Shown here piece by piece: positions 1-11,100 of a stretch of DNA of 64,000 bases. The position numbers and the translations under genes are program-made. The DNA lies in NCBI GenBank assembly GCA_905178155.1, contig CAJINV010000015.1:1403440-1467439 (forward strand), read 5' to 3'. How positions within the stretch are numbered: the first letter of the stretch is position 1; each line of letters begins with the position of its first letter. The notes beneath the pieces were generated by a model. It ran no database searches. It worked only from the letters and a program-made list of their open reading frames with translations, and was not told the origin of the DNA. This DNA comes from Amoebophrya sp. A120. Lineage: Eukaryota; Sar; Dinophyceae; Syndiniales; Amoebophryaceae.

Positions 1-7
1 ACAGCAT

Positions 8-205
8 GGTATGCTGCTGATCTGCATCAAGTTTTGACTTGATGCAGCCAGGTCCGTAGCCTACGGCCGTAGGCTACGGAAATGGCACCAAGACTTGATG
101 CAGACACCACGGTATGCTGCTGATCTGCATCAAGTTTTGACTTGATGCAGCCGGGTCCGTAGGCTACGGGCCGTAGGCTACGGAAATGGCACCAAAACTT
201 GATGA
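8..205. repeat. 103-bp tandem repeat built from palindromes
   Basis: Two head-to-tail units start at 8 and 111; the second is partial. Each unit carries a hairpin with CTGCATCAAG and CTTGATGCAG arms around a short loop, followed by an inverted pair CCGTAGCCTACGG / CCGTAGGCTACGG. The second unit runs into the proposed start codon of gene 1, and the first unit carries a similar out-of-context ATGGCACCAAGACTTGATG. It may be a minisatellite in the 5' region or the tail of an upstream intron. Confidence 0.8.
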
Positions 206-2323
206 CAGGCTCGCACAGTTCTTTTCCGCTTCCATACGGCCTGGCAGCGACCTGGAGGAGGAGGAAAAAAATCGGACCAAGGCCGCAAAGGACTACCTGA
301 GCCAGCAGAAGGAGGATCCCGCAAGCCCTATCATGTACATAAATTTGTATTTGCTATTCTTGGTAGCTGCCTGATTCTGTTCCTGTTTTATTCCGTTGTC
401 ACACGCGCTTGTCCAGTTGCGCTGACACTTCTTTACTCACTTCCGCCAGGAGCATTCGCTTTCTGCATCAGACCGGCAAAGTGGATATGAATAATCACTC
501 AACAAGACAAAGTCTCGTCTGCTTGAATCAATAATACAGCCCGAAGTCTTTGATTCCCGACCCGGTGATCCAAACCACCGCGCACGCGGACGTCAACATC
601 CAGGATCTCACCCAGCCCAAACCGAAAGCCGAGAAGGACAAGATCCGCAAGGAGCGGAAGGACCGACAGGAGCGGAACAAGCGGAAGTTGCTATGAGAGT
701 GCACAACTCCGTCTCCGCCTCATTTGTCATGCAAATTTATTATACCAAATCCAAGTGCTGCTGCGTGGTACTGTTTGCATAAGAGATTCTCCTGACGCGG
801 ACGCCCAAACAGAAGCAGTACTACACTAGGCGCATGAAGAACTTGTCATGCACAGGCTCCACACGTCGTGGGAGTGTCTGTATTGCTGTACATGCAATAC
901 AAATGAGGGGCAGGGGGAGTTCTCCACTGTCATAGTTCCAGTTCGTGATCGACAACCAGGCCATTCACGAGGAGGAGAGGAGAAAAATGATGCTGGACTT
1001 CGTGGAAAAGAACTCCCTGAAACTGCAGCGTGAGCAGTCCGGCGAGGCCGCGTCGGGTAGTTCGGTCAGTTTGAAGACCGAAAATGCACAAAAGTGGGTG
1101 GATAACTGGCGGTATCAAATGTAAAAATGTCTGGGTCTGGAAAATTTTGAGACTTGTCATGCACGTTTTGCATGAGCCATGACGTCTGTTATGCGTGCCC
1201 TAGCATCACAGATTTTTTGCGGGCTTCATGCCTATTCCGCATCTCCGCGTAGCAAAAATTACATTCCCTTTGCTGAAGAGGCTGCCAAAGAAAATGATGA
1301 GAAGAGAAATACTGCGCGAGAAGGAGCTAAATCCGTTCTAACGCCCAGGTATTGGCAGAGGCTAAATCTGTTCTAACGCCAACCCGCCAGGAGTTAAATG
1401 GTTACTACTACTACTTGCTGCTCACGCAATACAGATTTTTTTGGAATCGAATGGCAGCATCACAAGTTGCATTCTTCCAGACCCAGACATTTTTACAGTT
1501 GATAGGCGCGAGAAGGAGCAGGAGCGGCTCATGATCGAGAAGGAGAAGCTATTCTATGTAAAAACGTCCCCACTCCATAGTTGTCATGCAGATTTGCGAT
1601 AACAGGAACACTTGTAATGCGCATCTCCATGAGAGGCATTTCCAATCGTGTTTTGGAATCTGTAATGCTGTAAACAGGATGAAAAAGTGGATTTCTCACG
1701 CGGCTTCCCTTGCTAACCAGCACTACGCTGCAGATAGAAACTTGTCATGCACAACTCCCAAACCTTGGAGATTTGTGTTGCAGATTTAGAAACTTGACTA
1801 TGGGATGGGGACGTTTTTACTTAGGATAGAAGCTCTACGCACTGGAACGCCAGATCGCGAGCGAGACGGCGGTGAAGAGCCCAAGTCTGTCGCAACGGGT
1901 TTTGGAGGAGAGCGGAATCGGGTCGCCCACGAGTCGGGGGAATTTGAATGCGGAACAGCATGAGGACGGGACCATAGAGAGAGCGTCGAAGACGACCGAG
2001 TTAAACTCGGAGTCGACGGTGGGGGGCGGGAATGGGACCATGCTGGGGAGTATCAAATGTAAAAATGTCTGGGTCTGGAAACTTGTGATGCTGGGTCGCG
2101 TCTCATGATGAGGCTACAAATGCTGGCTCAGCATGGCAAGTTTCTGAGCTCCTAGGTGTTGCCTATTCTGCATGACAAAGTGCGCTTCTGCATCACAGAA
2201 AAACGGAGCTCTTGGGTAACGTGCATGACAGATTTAAGAGTCATACCAGACAAGCATGACAAACATGAATTCTTCCAGACCCAGACACTTTTACAGTTCA
2301 TAGGGAGCAGTGGGACGGCGTGA
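186..2323 (+). CDS. Gene 1: coiled-coil hypothetical protein, 248 aa
   Basis: Not recognised. Exons: 186-334, 540-691, 940-1112, 1510-1549, 1834-2050, 2308-2323; the joined length is 747 nt, in frame to a TGA at 2321-2323. The first intron (335-539) is an ordinary GT-AG intron; the other four are introners. The protein is strongly charged. An early KDKIRKERKDRQERNKRK stretch and a later REKEQERLMIEKEKLYALERQ stretch look like alpha-helical coiled coil, followed by a Ser/Thr/Gly-rich tail. The start at 186 lies inside the tandem repeat, so the gene could extend further upstream; ATG-186 is chosen because its frame splices cleanly into the next exon. No function is proposed. Confidence 0.65.
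692..934. mobile_element. Introner I1, family H
   Basis: The core begins TATGAGAGTGCACAAC and ends with the inverted counterpart. The flanking 5-mers GTTGC / GTTCC are a 4/5 target-site duplication. It interrupts gene 1. Its interior matches I40 (60888-61107) in reverse complement, so the two are inserted in opposite orientations. Confidence 0.85.
1113..1504. mobile_element. Introner I2, family A
   Basis: Family A ends (TATCAAATGTAAAAATGTCT ... GACATTTTTACAGTTGATA). Flanks are GGCGG / GGCGC. It is one of the few that allow GT-AG ends (GTATC...GATAG) in frame. At 392 nt it is longer than its relatives because of an internal stretch (about 1270-1390) that reads like coding sequence and contains a repeated GTTCTAACGCC. 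Confidence 0.9.
1550..1828. mobile_element. Introner I3, family B
   Basis: The core begins TATTCTATGTAAAAACGTCC and ends GACGTTTTTACTTAGGATA. It is flanked by a perfect GAAGC duplication. It interrupts gene 1 between a 40-nt exon and the next exon. Confidence 0.9.
2051..2302. mobile_element. Introner I4, family A
   Basis: Family A ends with a perfect GGGAG duplication. GT-AG ends are possible in frame. The interior is the subfamily also seen at I17 and I34 in this orientation and at I20 in the opposite one. Confidence 0.9.
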
Positions 2324-3954
2324 TGGGAGCGGGAGTATGCATTTTTACAACAGATTCGTTTTACTAAAACACAACACATCAGAACTACAAAGAAGATTCA
2401 GATTGACTAGATAATTCCAAAACTACTTAACTTTCAGTTTTCAGATCACAATAGCAGAGGGAGAGAATAAACTCGAGAAAGTGCGACGTTTTGTCTTGCA
2501 CAGAAGCAGAAGTTTTATCACAACTAAAGCCTATTTCATCAGATGTGAACAATTTTCGTCTAAATCACAGCAAACTTCTTTTGAAGACTTCAATATTTGT
2601 CAGAGAAGATGATCGATCTTTAGCATCTTCAAAAACGCAGAATTGGTGATTTTGTTATCGTGAACTTTTTAGAAAACTACTTCTTTAAAAGGAGACTTTA
2701 CTCGAGTGGAGTAACTGTCCAGATTTGCCGGCGCGCAAAGGGTCCAGGAATACAGCACGCGCACCAGGAGCGCTGCGATAAATAGCTCTCTTTTTCTTTA
2801 GATAGCAGCTCTAGTCGTGTGCTGCTGCGCATTTTTACGGATTGAAAGGACCTAGAACTCACTTTATCAGATTTGTTTCAAGTGTAGGTGGCTGGACCTC
2901 CACCTGTCATCTTCTGTGAGACCGAGATTTATTGATTTTCCATTCTAATGTCGACTTGTGATATACAATACGCGTGCACAGCAGGACAATCACGCATCCT
3001 CGCGCAACAACTATACCTAACGAGAACTTTTATCTTTTACTTTTCAACTTTCGAAGAATACTGAACAGTAAGGCGGTTTCGTTTTTGTCATGCGATAAAA
3101 GCGAGTCTTCCAACACAGAGCGAGGCGGGTGATGTTGTCGTTTGATAAAGATTCAGAATAAAAAGCCGACTGCCTGCGAGTCTGTGGGTAGAAGGAGCCA
3201 CCTACTGCAAAAATGCTTTTGCACAGATAGTGAACTAGTCCAATATACGAAAACTTTTTACAAATTTCCTGCAGGAACACAGAATTCAAAGAGAATTTGA
3301 ATTTTTCGCAAATCCTATTACACTAGGTGAATTTGATCGAATACAAAAACTTCACTGGGACTGAAGTAAGTATGAAGCATATCGGGAAAGACTCGTTACT
3401 GGACAGTATGTGATTTTGAAAATGAACTTATGATATTAGCAATGTGGAATGCTGAGGTCGTTTACTTTCGCGAAATAAGACAGAAGCCGCGGGCCGTTTT
3501 CGGTCGTTGTGGCTTTGTCGCCCTGTCTGTTTGCCTTGAAGCCATGTGGATGGGAATGTCCATATTGCAGTTCCTGGATCACCATGATCAAGGTCCACGG
3601 AAGAAAGATCTCTGCGTTGCCTTCAGGGAGCAGAACTTTTTTGGCTCTCTGGAAGACGGATCAACCTTCGACGCTACAAGGATCATCCTGCTAAGTTCTG
3701 GACAGCCGCGTGCGCGTTTTGCAGACACAACAGCGATCATGTTGATTATACTTCTTGGATGAAACAGCGACCTCCAACATCCAACGCAATGTTTGCACGA
3801 CCCGGCGGAGCCATGCTGTTGTAATTCCGAAAAAAGTAGGTGTTTTCTTTCCTTTTCTCCGAACATGAAGTAGTAAAAACCTCTCTACTAGCAACTAGGA
3901 ATTTCTTCACGTCGATATAGTAACCCAAAGTCGCGGTTCGCCACGACCAAAATC
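2324..3954. other. Intergenic, no gene seen
   Basis: This 1.6-kb stretch lies between gene 1 and the farnesyltransferase gene. Several short open frames exist on both strands, the longest about 110 codons at 3430-3762, but none has a recognisable motif or introner-spliced continuation. Part is presumably 5' untranslated sequence of gene 2. Confidence 0.5.
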
Positions 3955-5719
3955 ATGGCTCGTCTCGACCGAAACTTTATTCCCCCCGAGGGAGAAACAA
4001 CTACATATCACAACCCTTCGACCTCCTCGTCCTCCTACCCAACAAAACCGACCCCCACGACCCTCGAGCAGGAAGAGACCGAGGAGAAAGTTTTGAATTG
4101 CTTTAAGCAGTTTCTTCTGAACCAGCTCGGGAATAAACCAAACGCGGAATTTAACACCGAGACTGACGAAACGGCAATCAAAATCCACAAGGAAAAGCAC
4201 TTGAATTACCTCCAAAAGGCGATTTTCAGTATACCACAGCAGTTCTCCGGGCTGGACGCGAGCCGACCATGGTTTGTGTACTGGATATTACACGCGCTGG
4301 AATTACTCCGGGAAGAAGAGTTTATTGAGAGAAATGTCACGAAGGAACGGGTGAGGACTTTTCTAATGCAGTGCTTCCATGATAGTAAAACAAAAACTGG
4401 TTGTTCCTCTGCATCAATAGAAGCAGATGGGACAACTACAACTACGACTACTGCCTACCGACCAGGCATTTCCGGCGGCTTTGGCGGCGGCCCGAGGCAG
4501 TTGACGCACCTGGCCACGACCTACGCAAGCGTGGCGGCGATGTGCATTTCCGGGGCGTACCGCAGTGGGGGCGAAAGAGAAGAAGCAATCACGTCGAATC
4601 CGATATTGGACAGGAGTTTGATTTACCGGTTTTTGCTCAGCAGGAAAGACCCCGTAACCGGCGGGTTTAGCATGCACGACGAGGGGGAATTGGACATCAG
4701 GGGAACGTATTGATAAAATTGATTCTTTTTTTTTGTGTTGCTGGTTCATGTATCACAGCGTGTTCCTGTCATGCAGAATGGATGCTATGTATTGTGTATC
4801 TATCGAAAAGATGAATTCCATGCATCATCTCAGGTACTGTGCCATCGCGGTTGCTTCGATGCTACACATCCTGACCCCAGAGCTCGCGAAAGACGTCGAC
4901 AAGTACGTGCTTTCCCACCAATCCTGGGACGGCGGCCTTTCGGGCGAGCCCGGACTTGAGGCCCACGGTGGCTACAGCTACTGCGGCTTTGCCTCGCTCT
5001 GCATCCTCGGTGTGGACTATCTGCCGAGGTCATTCGGCGGGAAGAGCGACAACTCGTTAGACCTCGAGCGGTTGTTGCACTGGCTTTCCCACCGCCAGAT
5101 GCAAGCGGAGGGGGGGTACCAGGGCCGGACAAACAAGCTGGTGGACTCCTGCTACTCCTTTTGGCAGGGGACCACTTTTGTCATCATGCGACACTGCTGG
5201 GAAATGCTGCACGCGGAACAAAGAAATAGGAACAAAAATAGCGCGGACGGTAAAAATAACTTGCTTCTTCCCGACCTACCGAAGGCAACGAACTGGTCGA
5301 TGCCCGAGCCGCTGCAGATGTACGTCTTCCTCGCGTGCCAGGAGGAGGAAAAGGGTGGTTTAAGGGATAAGCCGGGAAAACGACCGGATTACTACCACAC
5401 GTGCTACAGCCTGTCCGGAGTCTCCGCGGCGCAAAACATTTTCGAGACCACGGGGGAAATCGGGTTTAAGGAGAATTTGTTGGAACACACAGCGCACGTC
5501 TCGGGGGACAAACAGCGGAACAAGGTCAAGCCGATAGACCCCTTTTACAACGTGGGGATTGATAAGTCCTTCAAAATGGAAAGTTACTGGGCGGAGGTGA
5601 ATAAGCGGGAACCCTTCAAATCGCCGACTTTGGGAGAACTAGGGTCAGAGGGGGCGGGGGTGAAGTTTTGGAGGAAAAGGTTTCGGGAATTTACGGAGAA
5701 AGACTTCGAAAAGCTGTGA
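3955..5719 (+). CDS. FNTB: Gene 2: protein farnesyltransferase subunit beta, 545 aa
   Basis: Beta subunit of the CaaX farnesyltransferase (EC 2.5.1.58), which transfers farnesyl from farnesyl diphosphate to the Cys of C-terminal CaaX boxes; the cytosolic enzyme needs an alpha subunit not seen here. Two exons, 3955-4706 and 4834-5719, join across a GT-AG intron in frame. The family landmarks are clear: the SRPW..YWILHALELL helix, GGFGGGP, the DGGLSG.PG.EAHGGYSYCGFA block (His295), and QGRTNKLVDSCYSFWQG. By alignment to the human enzyme the zinc ligands are Asp355, Cys357 and His439 (in YYHTCYSLSG), with Arg349 and Lys352 near the diphosphate. The NKLVD.CYSFWQ form fits farnesyl- rather than geranylgeranyltransferase I. 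It is longer than the human protein (437 aa) because of an N-terminal Ser/Thr-rich extension and an inserted Thr-rich loop (about residues 145-170). It has no introner. Confidence 0.95.
4707..4833 (+). other. Canonical GT-AG intron of FNTB
   Basis: GTATTG...CTCAG, 127 nt. Joining 4706 to 4834 restores the conserved DIRGTYCAIAVAS segment. The intron has no family TIR but contains the CTGTCATGC motif common in introners. Confidence 0.9.
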
Positions 5720-6257
5720 CATTATTACTTGACCTGCTCTTGGTTGTAGTTGTACACATTGAACAGTAGAGTCTTTTCACACGACGACTGTCATAATATT
5801 CATCTTCGAAACATCAAATAACGCGACAACATATTGATTGCTATTTTTTCCTCTGAGTGGTTAAAGAAAACGACGTATAAGCTCGAAGAACCTGATGTCG
5901 AAACAGGCAGCTTGCATGCAATCTCGCTAGCTGCGAACACGAATTAAGATCTATCACCGGATGGAACCAAGAACATGCCACCATCCATGTTCAGGAGCTC
6001 GTGGTTTCTTTCGCACCGGGAGGGGCGATCTGAATCGTTTTTCGTGAGAAAGAGTGAAAGCGACACTTGAGAATGGAGCGGAATATAGTCGTGAAGAGTG
6101 TCAGCGGTTATTTCGTGCTTTCTTCAGGGTCGCTTGATGGTTCTAAACAAGAATCATGAAAAATATTTCTTGTCTAGTGGTAGCGTATTCTGATTCTCCT
6201 CGTGTTAATTGGTATTGATTCCGCTTGCGGGCTGCACACCACGAAAACAAGAACATT
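5720..6257. other. Intergenic, no gene seen
   Basis: About 0.5 kb with no convincing open frame on either strand, between the FNTB stop and the ATG of gene 3. Confidence 0.6.
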
Positions 6258-7477
6258 ATGGCCGAACTTAACAACAAGATCGAGGAGGGCGACGACCTCC
6301 CTTCACCGTCGAAGACAAAATTGGTTCAGGATGCGGACTATGCATTGCAAATATGTCTGGGTCTGGAAGCATGTAACTTCTGATGCGCATTTGAGACCAG
6401 AGAGAAATCTGTCATGCATGGATCGCAAAAGTTGCTCATTTCTTGTCACCAAAAGAGGGAACTTGTCATGCGGATTAGGCATCCCGTAACCTTCTCGAAA
6501 CCCGTGATGCTAGGGCTTCCTTGCCAGACCTTCTGCGTCATGCAAAAACAGCATGACATTTTCCAGACCCAGACATATTTGCATTTGATACGGACAATGT
6601 GCAGCCGATGGAGCTCGAAGGCCACAAGGAGGACGACGACAACAGTAACGAGGATGAAGATTCTATCCTGAGTAAAAACGTACTCACACCAGAGTTGTCA
6701 TGCAGATTTGCAATGACAGAAACATTTGTAATGCGCATCGCCAGGAGAGGCTTTTTTAGTCGTGTTTTGAAATTTGTAATGCTGTAAACAGGATGAGCAG
6801 ATGGATTTCTGATGCAGCTGGCCTTGCGAACCTGCACTACACTACGGACTGCAACTTGTGATGTGTGACCCCCAAAAGTTCTAGGTTTGTGTTGCAAAGT
6901 CCCCATCTTGACTCTGGTGTGGGGATGTTTTTCCTCAGGATAGATTCCGGAAACCACCCAAAGCAGTGGACGGGCGACATCAACTCAGAAGAGTACAAGG
7001 AGCGGCAGCGGCTCATCGCGCAGGAAAGGATGAACCATTTCGAGCGGGTCTCAGAGAAATGGAAGGGAAAAGGCCCCAAGGCGAAGAACCCGAAAGCACC
7101 CAAGCCAAAGGTAAGTCGGTTGCTGATAAAGCTTTTTGAGATAGGTTTATTTTCATCGATGAGGAAAAGAATGGTCATTTGTGATGCAAGACATGCATTT
7201 TACAGAATTTTGTTGTGCAAACACACTTCACAATCAATACAGATGCAAGAAGTGGAAATCTTGCCATTGCCACGCGACGGCGGGGATACGTTGCTACCAA
7301 TTCACTTGAAAAAAGTAAAGGTGAAGTGCTGAAACGTGATGTTTCATCTCGCAGCATGGCAAAAAGTTCTGCCAATATTTTTCTGCATGGCAGAGTTGTT
7401 TTTTGAAATGAATTTGAGCTTTGTTTCTCCAGGACGACGCATTTGTTACGAGGAAGATGTTTGTAGTTGTACAGTGA
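6258..7477 (+). CDS. Gene 3: small charged hypothetical protein, 118 aa
   Basis: Not recognised. Exons 6258-6338, 6596-6663, 6948-7110 and 7433-7477 sum to 357 nt. Two introners and one GT-AG intron (7111-7432, with a consensus GTAAGT donor) separate them. The N-terminal half is acidic (KEDDDNSNEDED), followed by a helical Glu/Arg-rich stretch (YKERQRLIAQERMNHFERVSEKW) and a Lys/Pro tail (KGKGPKAKNPKAPKPK). The composition suggests a nucleic-acid or ribosome-associated small protein, but this is only composition. The last exon is short and less certain than the rest. Confidence 0.65.
6339..6590. mobile_element. Introner I5, family A
   Basis: The core begins TATGCATTGCAAATATGTCT and ends GACATATTTGCATTTGATA, with a perfect CGGAC duplication. 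Removing it joins DAD to NVQ in gene 3. Confidence 0.92.
6664..6942. mobile_element. Introner I6, family B
   Basis: TATCCTGAGTAAAAACGT ... TTTTTCCTCAGGATA with a perfect GATTC duplication. It lies only 68 nt downstream of I5's exon boundary. Confidence 0.92.
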
Positions 7478-8142
7478 ACTGGTCAATATTACTGATTTCT
7501 TTCCTCCCCACCAGAGCTTTTCCGATCTGCACGATCACGATGGATTGAAAAACACTTTAAAGATACCATGAACGATGGAGGAACAAACCGAAAAACACTC
7601 GGCTTTTTGATGTCTCTGTCTCCGCTAGTGCTGGAAGGCGATGTAACAAGTCGGTCAAATGTAACAAGCTCCTCCATGAAGATGGTCTTTGTTTGGCTGT
7701 GATTCTCGGTTTTAAGATGTGATGAGGAAATATTCAAGCCACTTCACTGCTGTCCTGTCTTTGAACAAAGCTACTAGTTGTCGTGGTGATCAGGACTCTC
7801 GGTTGACAATGACGTGCAGTAGGCCGTTTTTTCGGTTTTGGACAATGGGTTGGAGCGGAGCTGTCAGTAGTAATTCTGTTACTGTCGAGGATCTCAATAT
7901 GGAGAAACCCGACGCTATTTGTCGATCTCACAGAAGAGGCGATCACCAGGTAACATTTTTCTCGAAGAAGAAAACCTCTGCAATTTCTAAGTTAACTTTT
8001 ACCACGCTTGTTTTTATCGGGAGTTTGGATTTGTGATATGAAATCAAACCGGCGAATGATCTACGAATTAGGTGGAATTAAGTAAAACTGTAAAACTCAT
8101 CTGCATAATTCTTGGTCATTTTACTGCACAACACTTCGAATT
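7478..8142. other. Intergenic, no gene seen
   Basis: About 0.67 kb between genes 3 and 4. A 105-codon open frame (7719-8036) has no family features. Part may be 5' untranslated sequence of gene 4. Confidence 0.5.
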
Positions 8143-11100
8143 ATGTCGCAAACACCACGGCTCGAAATCGGAAACAGGAAGTTTATGAAGATGCTGCGGC
8201 ACTATCTTTACGCAGCTAGCATTACAGACTCCGGTCACGCAGCGTTTTTACAGATTCTTCGAACGTCGCCGGAAACAGACGACGAGTGGGATTCACCGTT
8301 TCCAGTTTTCAACCAGCGACCATCATCGGCGCGAACAGCAGTCGCGGATGACGGTGGTCCTGATGGTATCCGAAGAATAAATCTACTAAAAGAGTTTGAC
8401 GAAGTTGCGGACTCTCCGGCCAGCACAAATCAAAAGCAAAAGAATGGAGCTGGCGCGGGGCCCGTCGTGTCCCCAGGTAATGATGACAACAAAGGCAGCC
8501 CGCAGCCAGGTGCGCAGAGCACGGGTGCAGCTGCGTCCAGCTCTACTGTAGGTGATCATGGTTGGCGCGACCAGACCCCCAGCCCCAGGAACAAGCGGCG
8601 GCCCGACAGCCCGCCCCCGCCCCCGGGGCGCCGGGACCGATCTGATATTGGGACCACGACCAGCAACCGCTTCGCCCTAAGTCCTCCGAGTCCGGAGCAC
8701 GGAGGTGCTGATGCAGCGGAAGGTGTTGCTACGAGTCCCGGCGACGATAAAACGGACGTGACTACGGCCCGACAGATACCCAGGCCGAAGCAACTTTTTG
8801 GCGACGACAACGTGGAAGAACCTGATGTCGGCGTCGAGACGAAAACTACAGAAGCAAAATTATTTCCGGATGAAATCAACACTGCACCAGCCACAGCTTC
8901 CGCCACCACCGTGAGCGGAGGGTCGAAAGGAAAGGGCAAACGTGTTCAATTGATGCGGAGCCTGTCCCCCGAAGACCGAAAAAAAACTGACAGGAAGAGC
9001 TACCGCAAGACGCCTGGGGAGAGAAAAGAAAAACGGAAGCAGGGTCGTAAGGGGAGGTCACCGGGCAAAGGAAACAAAACCACCAGCCCGGGTAGTTCTG
9101 GTTCTCGTGGCGCACCATCTTCGGACGATTCGCTAGCTTCTCCTTCCGTTGGCCCGAAGAGGTCACCAGAGGTTCAGAAGGCCAGCGAAGACGAAGCCAA
9201 TGTCGTGGACGTTTCTCGACGTCCGATCTTTCCAGCAGAGATTGAAGGAGACAAGACCGCGGGCAGCCAAGATGCTGAAAATACTGTTGAAGCTAGTCCT
9301 TCTAATGAAGATGTTATCGCTGTGCCCTTTTGCGTCGGTAGTGTCGGCGGGCAAACAGGCACCGGAGCGGCGGCTGAGCGGTTTTTCTCTTTCACACTGC
9401 CCTTGACTCGGGCCCTATGGAGCGAAAAAGGTCTGTCACAGTCTCTAACTTGCAGGTTTTGCATCACAAATTTTTTCAGCATCGCAACTTTTCCTTATAT
9501 TGCGGAAATAGTAGGGAAATATGGTATGAAGTTTGACTGTGATGCATTCATTTTTTTACGCATGACAGACATTGCAAAAATGCCCATGAATGATCGTGAC
9601 GAGCTTTTCTTCTTTTGATACGCGCAGATTGAAGCGCAGCTGGCGATGCACGGCATCAGATACATTGAGACGGTGCGTGACCTATCAATTGCAAATATGT
9701 CTGGGTCTCAAAGAATGCAACTTGTGATGCTAACGCGGGACAACTTCTCGAAAAAAAATTGTATTGCAAGAGCAGCAAGTAGAGGAGTGCGGTCTCTGCT
9801 CGCTGGACAGAGCATTTACCATGCGAGATAGGAGGCTGCATCAAAACGCTTTCAAAAAATCTGTCATGCTTTCGCATACAGCACAGACACCATCGGCCAT
9901 GCAAAATGTGCATGATCGCATTCAGGGGAAGTTCGGTGGTTTATTATCTGCTCCTCGGAGCGGGTAAAATAAATGTGGCGTAACTTGCTATTTCCTGCGG
10001 AGAACAGCAAGGTGAAAAATGTAAATGTGCATGACAAATAAGAACTTGGAAATCTTCCAGACCCGGATCGATATTTGCATTTTATACCGCCAAGAACACC
10101 CGGACTATTTTCACAAGTGTAAGTGGACAAACAGAATCCGGGTGTTGCTGAACACCTACAAGTATGCTCTGCAAAAGTATCGTACTCGTATAAATGCATG
10201 ACAAATTCCCTCAGCATGAGAAATAAAATTTGTAATGCGGATCACCTTGAGAAAAAAATCTGTAATGCATGACTGCAATTACTACGAGTGCGATACTTTT
10301 GCACAGGATAACAAGCCGGTCCCGGGCGGAGATAGTGGTGAAGAATACTTGGTTCCTATCACAAGGAAAAATCCCCCCTCCCCATATCAAAAGGAAGTTT
10401 CTGATGCTGGATCTGCGTATACAAATCAGGTTTGTCTTGCAGTGGAGGAAAGCAGGCTCCTGCCAAGCCTGAGTAGAGAGCTATTGGCCTAGGCGCTCAG
10501 CATGAGAAACGTCTATGCTGTAGGCCCAAGAGCATCACAAGCCACCTGCATAATGCGGCAGAGCCTGTGGAGTTGTCTTCTTGCAAGACAGACGTGATTT
10601 GTGGCCTCAAATCAGCAAGACAAATTTTCGGAAGCATACCTTTTCGATATGGGGAGGGGGGATTTTTCCTCTCAATAGTTCCGAAAGACCTGCTGGATAT
10701 GACCGACGAAGCTTTGGAAAAAGAAATCACGGTGGAAACGCTGGCAAAACTCCGCGCGATATTCTGTGTAAAAACATCCCCACCCCAGAGTTGTCATGCA
10801 GATCTGCAAGCACAAGAGCATTTGTAATGCGCATCCCCATGATAGGCATTTCCGATCGTGTTTTGGAACTTGTAATGCTCTAAACAGGATAGGCACATGG
10901 ATTTGTCATGCGACTTCCCTGGCTAAACTGCACTACACTACAGCCTGCAGTTTGTCATGTGGGGCTTCCAAAACTTCAAGGTTTGTGTTGCAAAATCCCA
11001 ATCTTGACTCTGGGTTGGGGACGTTTTTCCTTAGGATACGCGAAACACGAGAATATCACGGTGTTTAAAGTAGTAGAATCTGACGAAAATCCTATCCCGG

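Noticed and set aside
40-190. Relict dinoflagellate spliced leader (TCCGTAGCC...)
   Set aside because: Only about nine bases agree before the sequence turns into the palindrome CCGTAGCCTACGG; the rest of the leader is absent.
3430-3762. 110-codon frame upstream of FNTB as an extra gene
   Set aside because: No recognisable motif and no in-frame splice into the next gene; probably untranslated sequence.
6170-6230. tRNA-like stretch (TAGTGGTAGCG...)
   Set aside because: Only a D-arm-like segment is visible; no acceptor stem or complete cloverleaf can be drawn.
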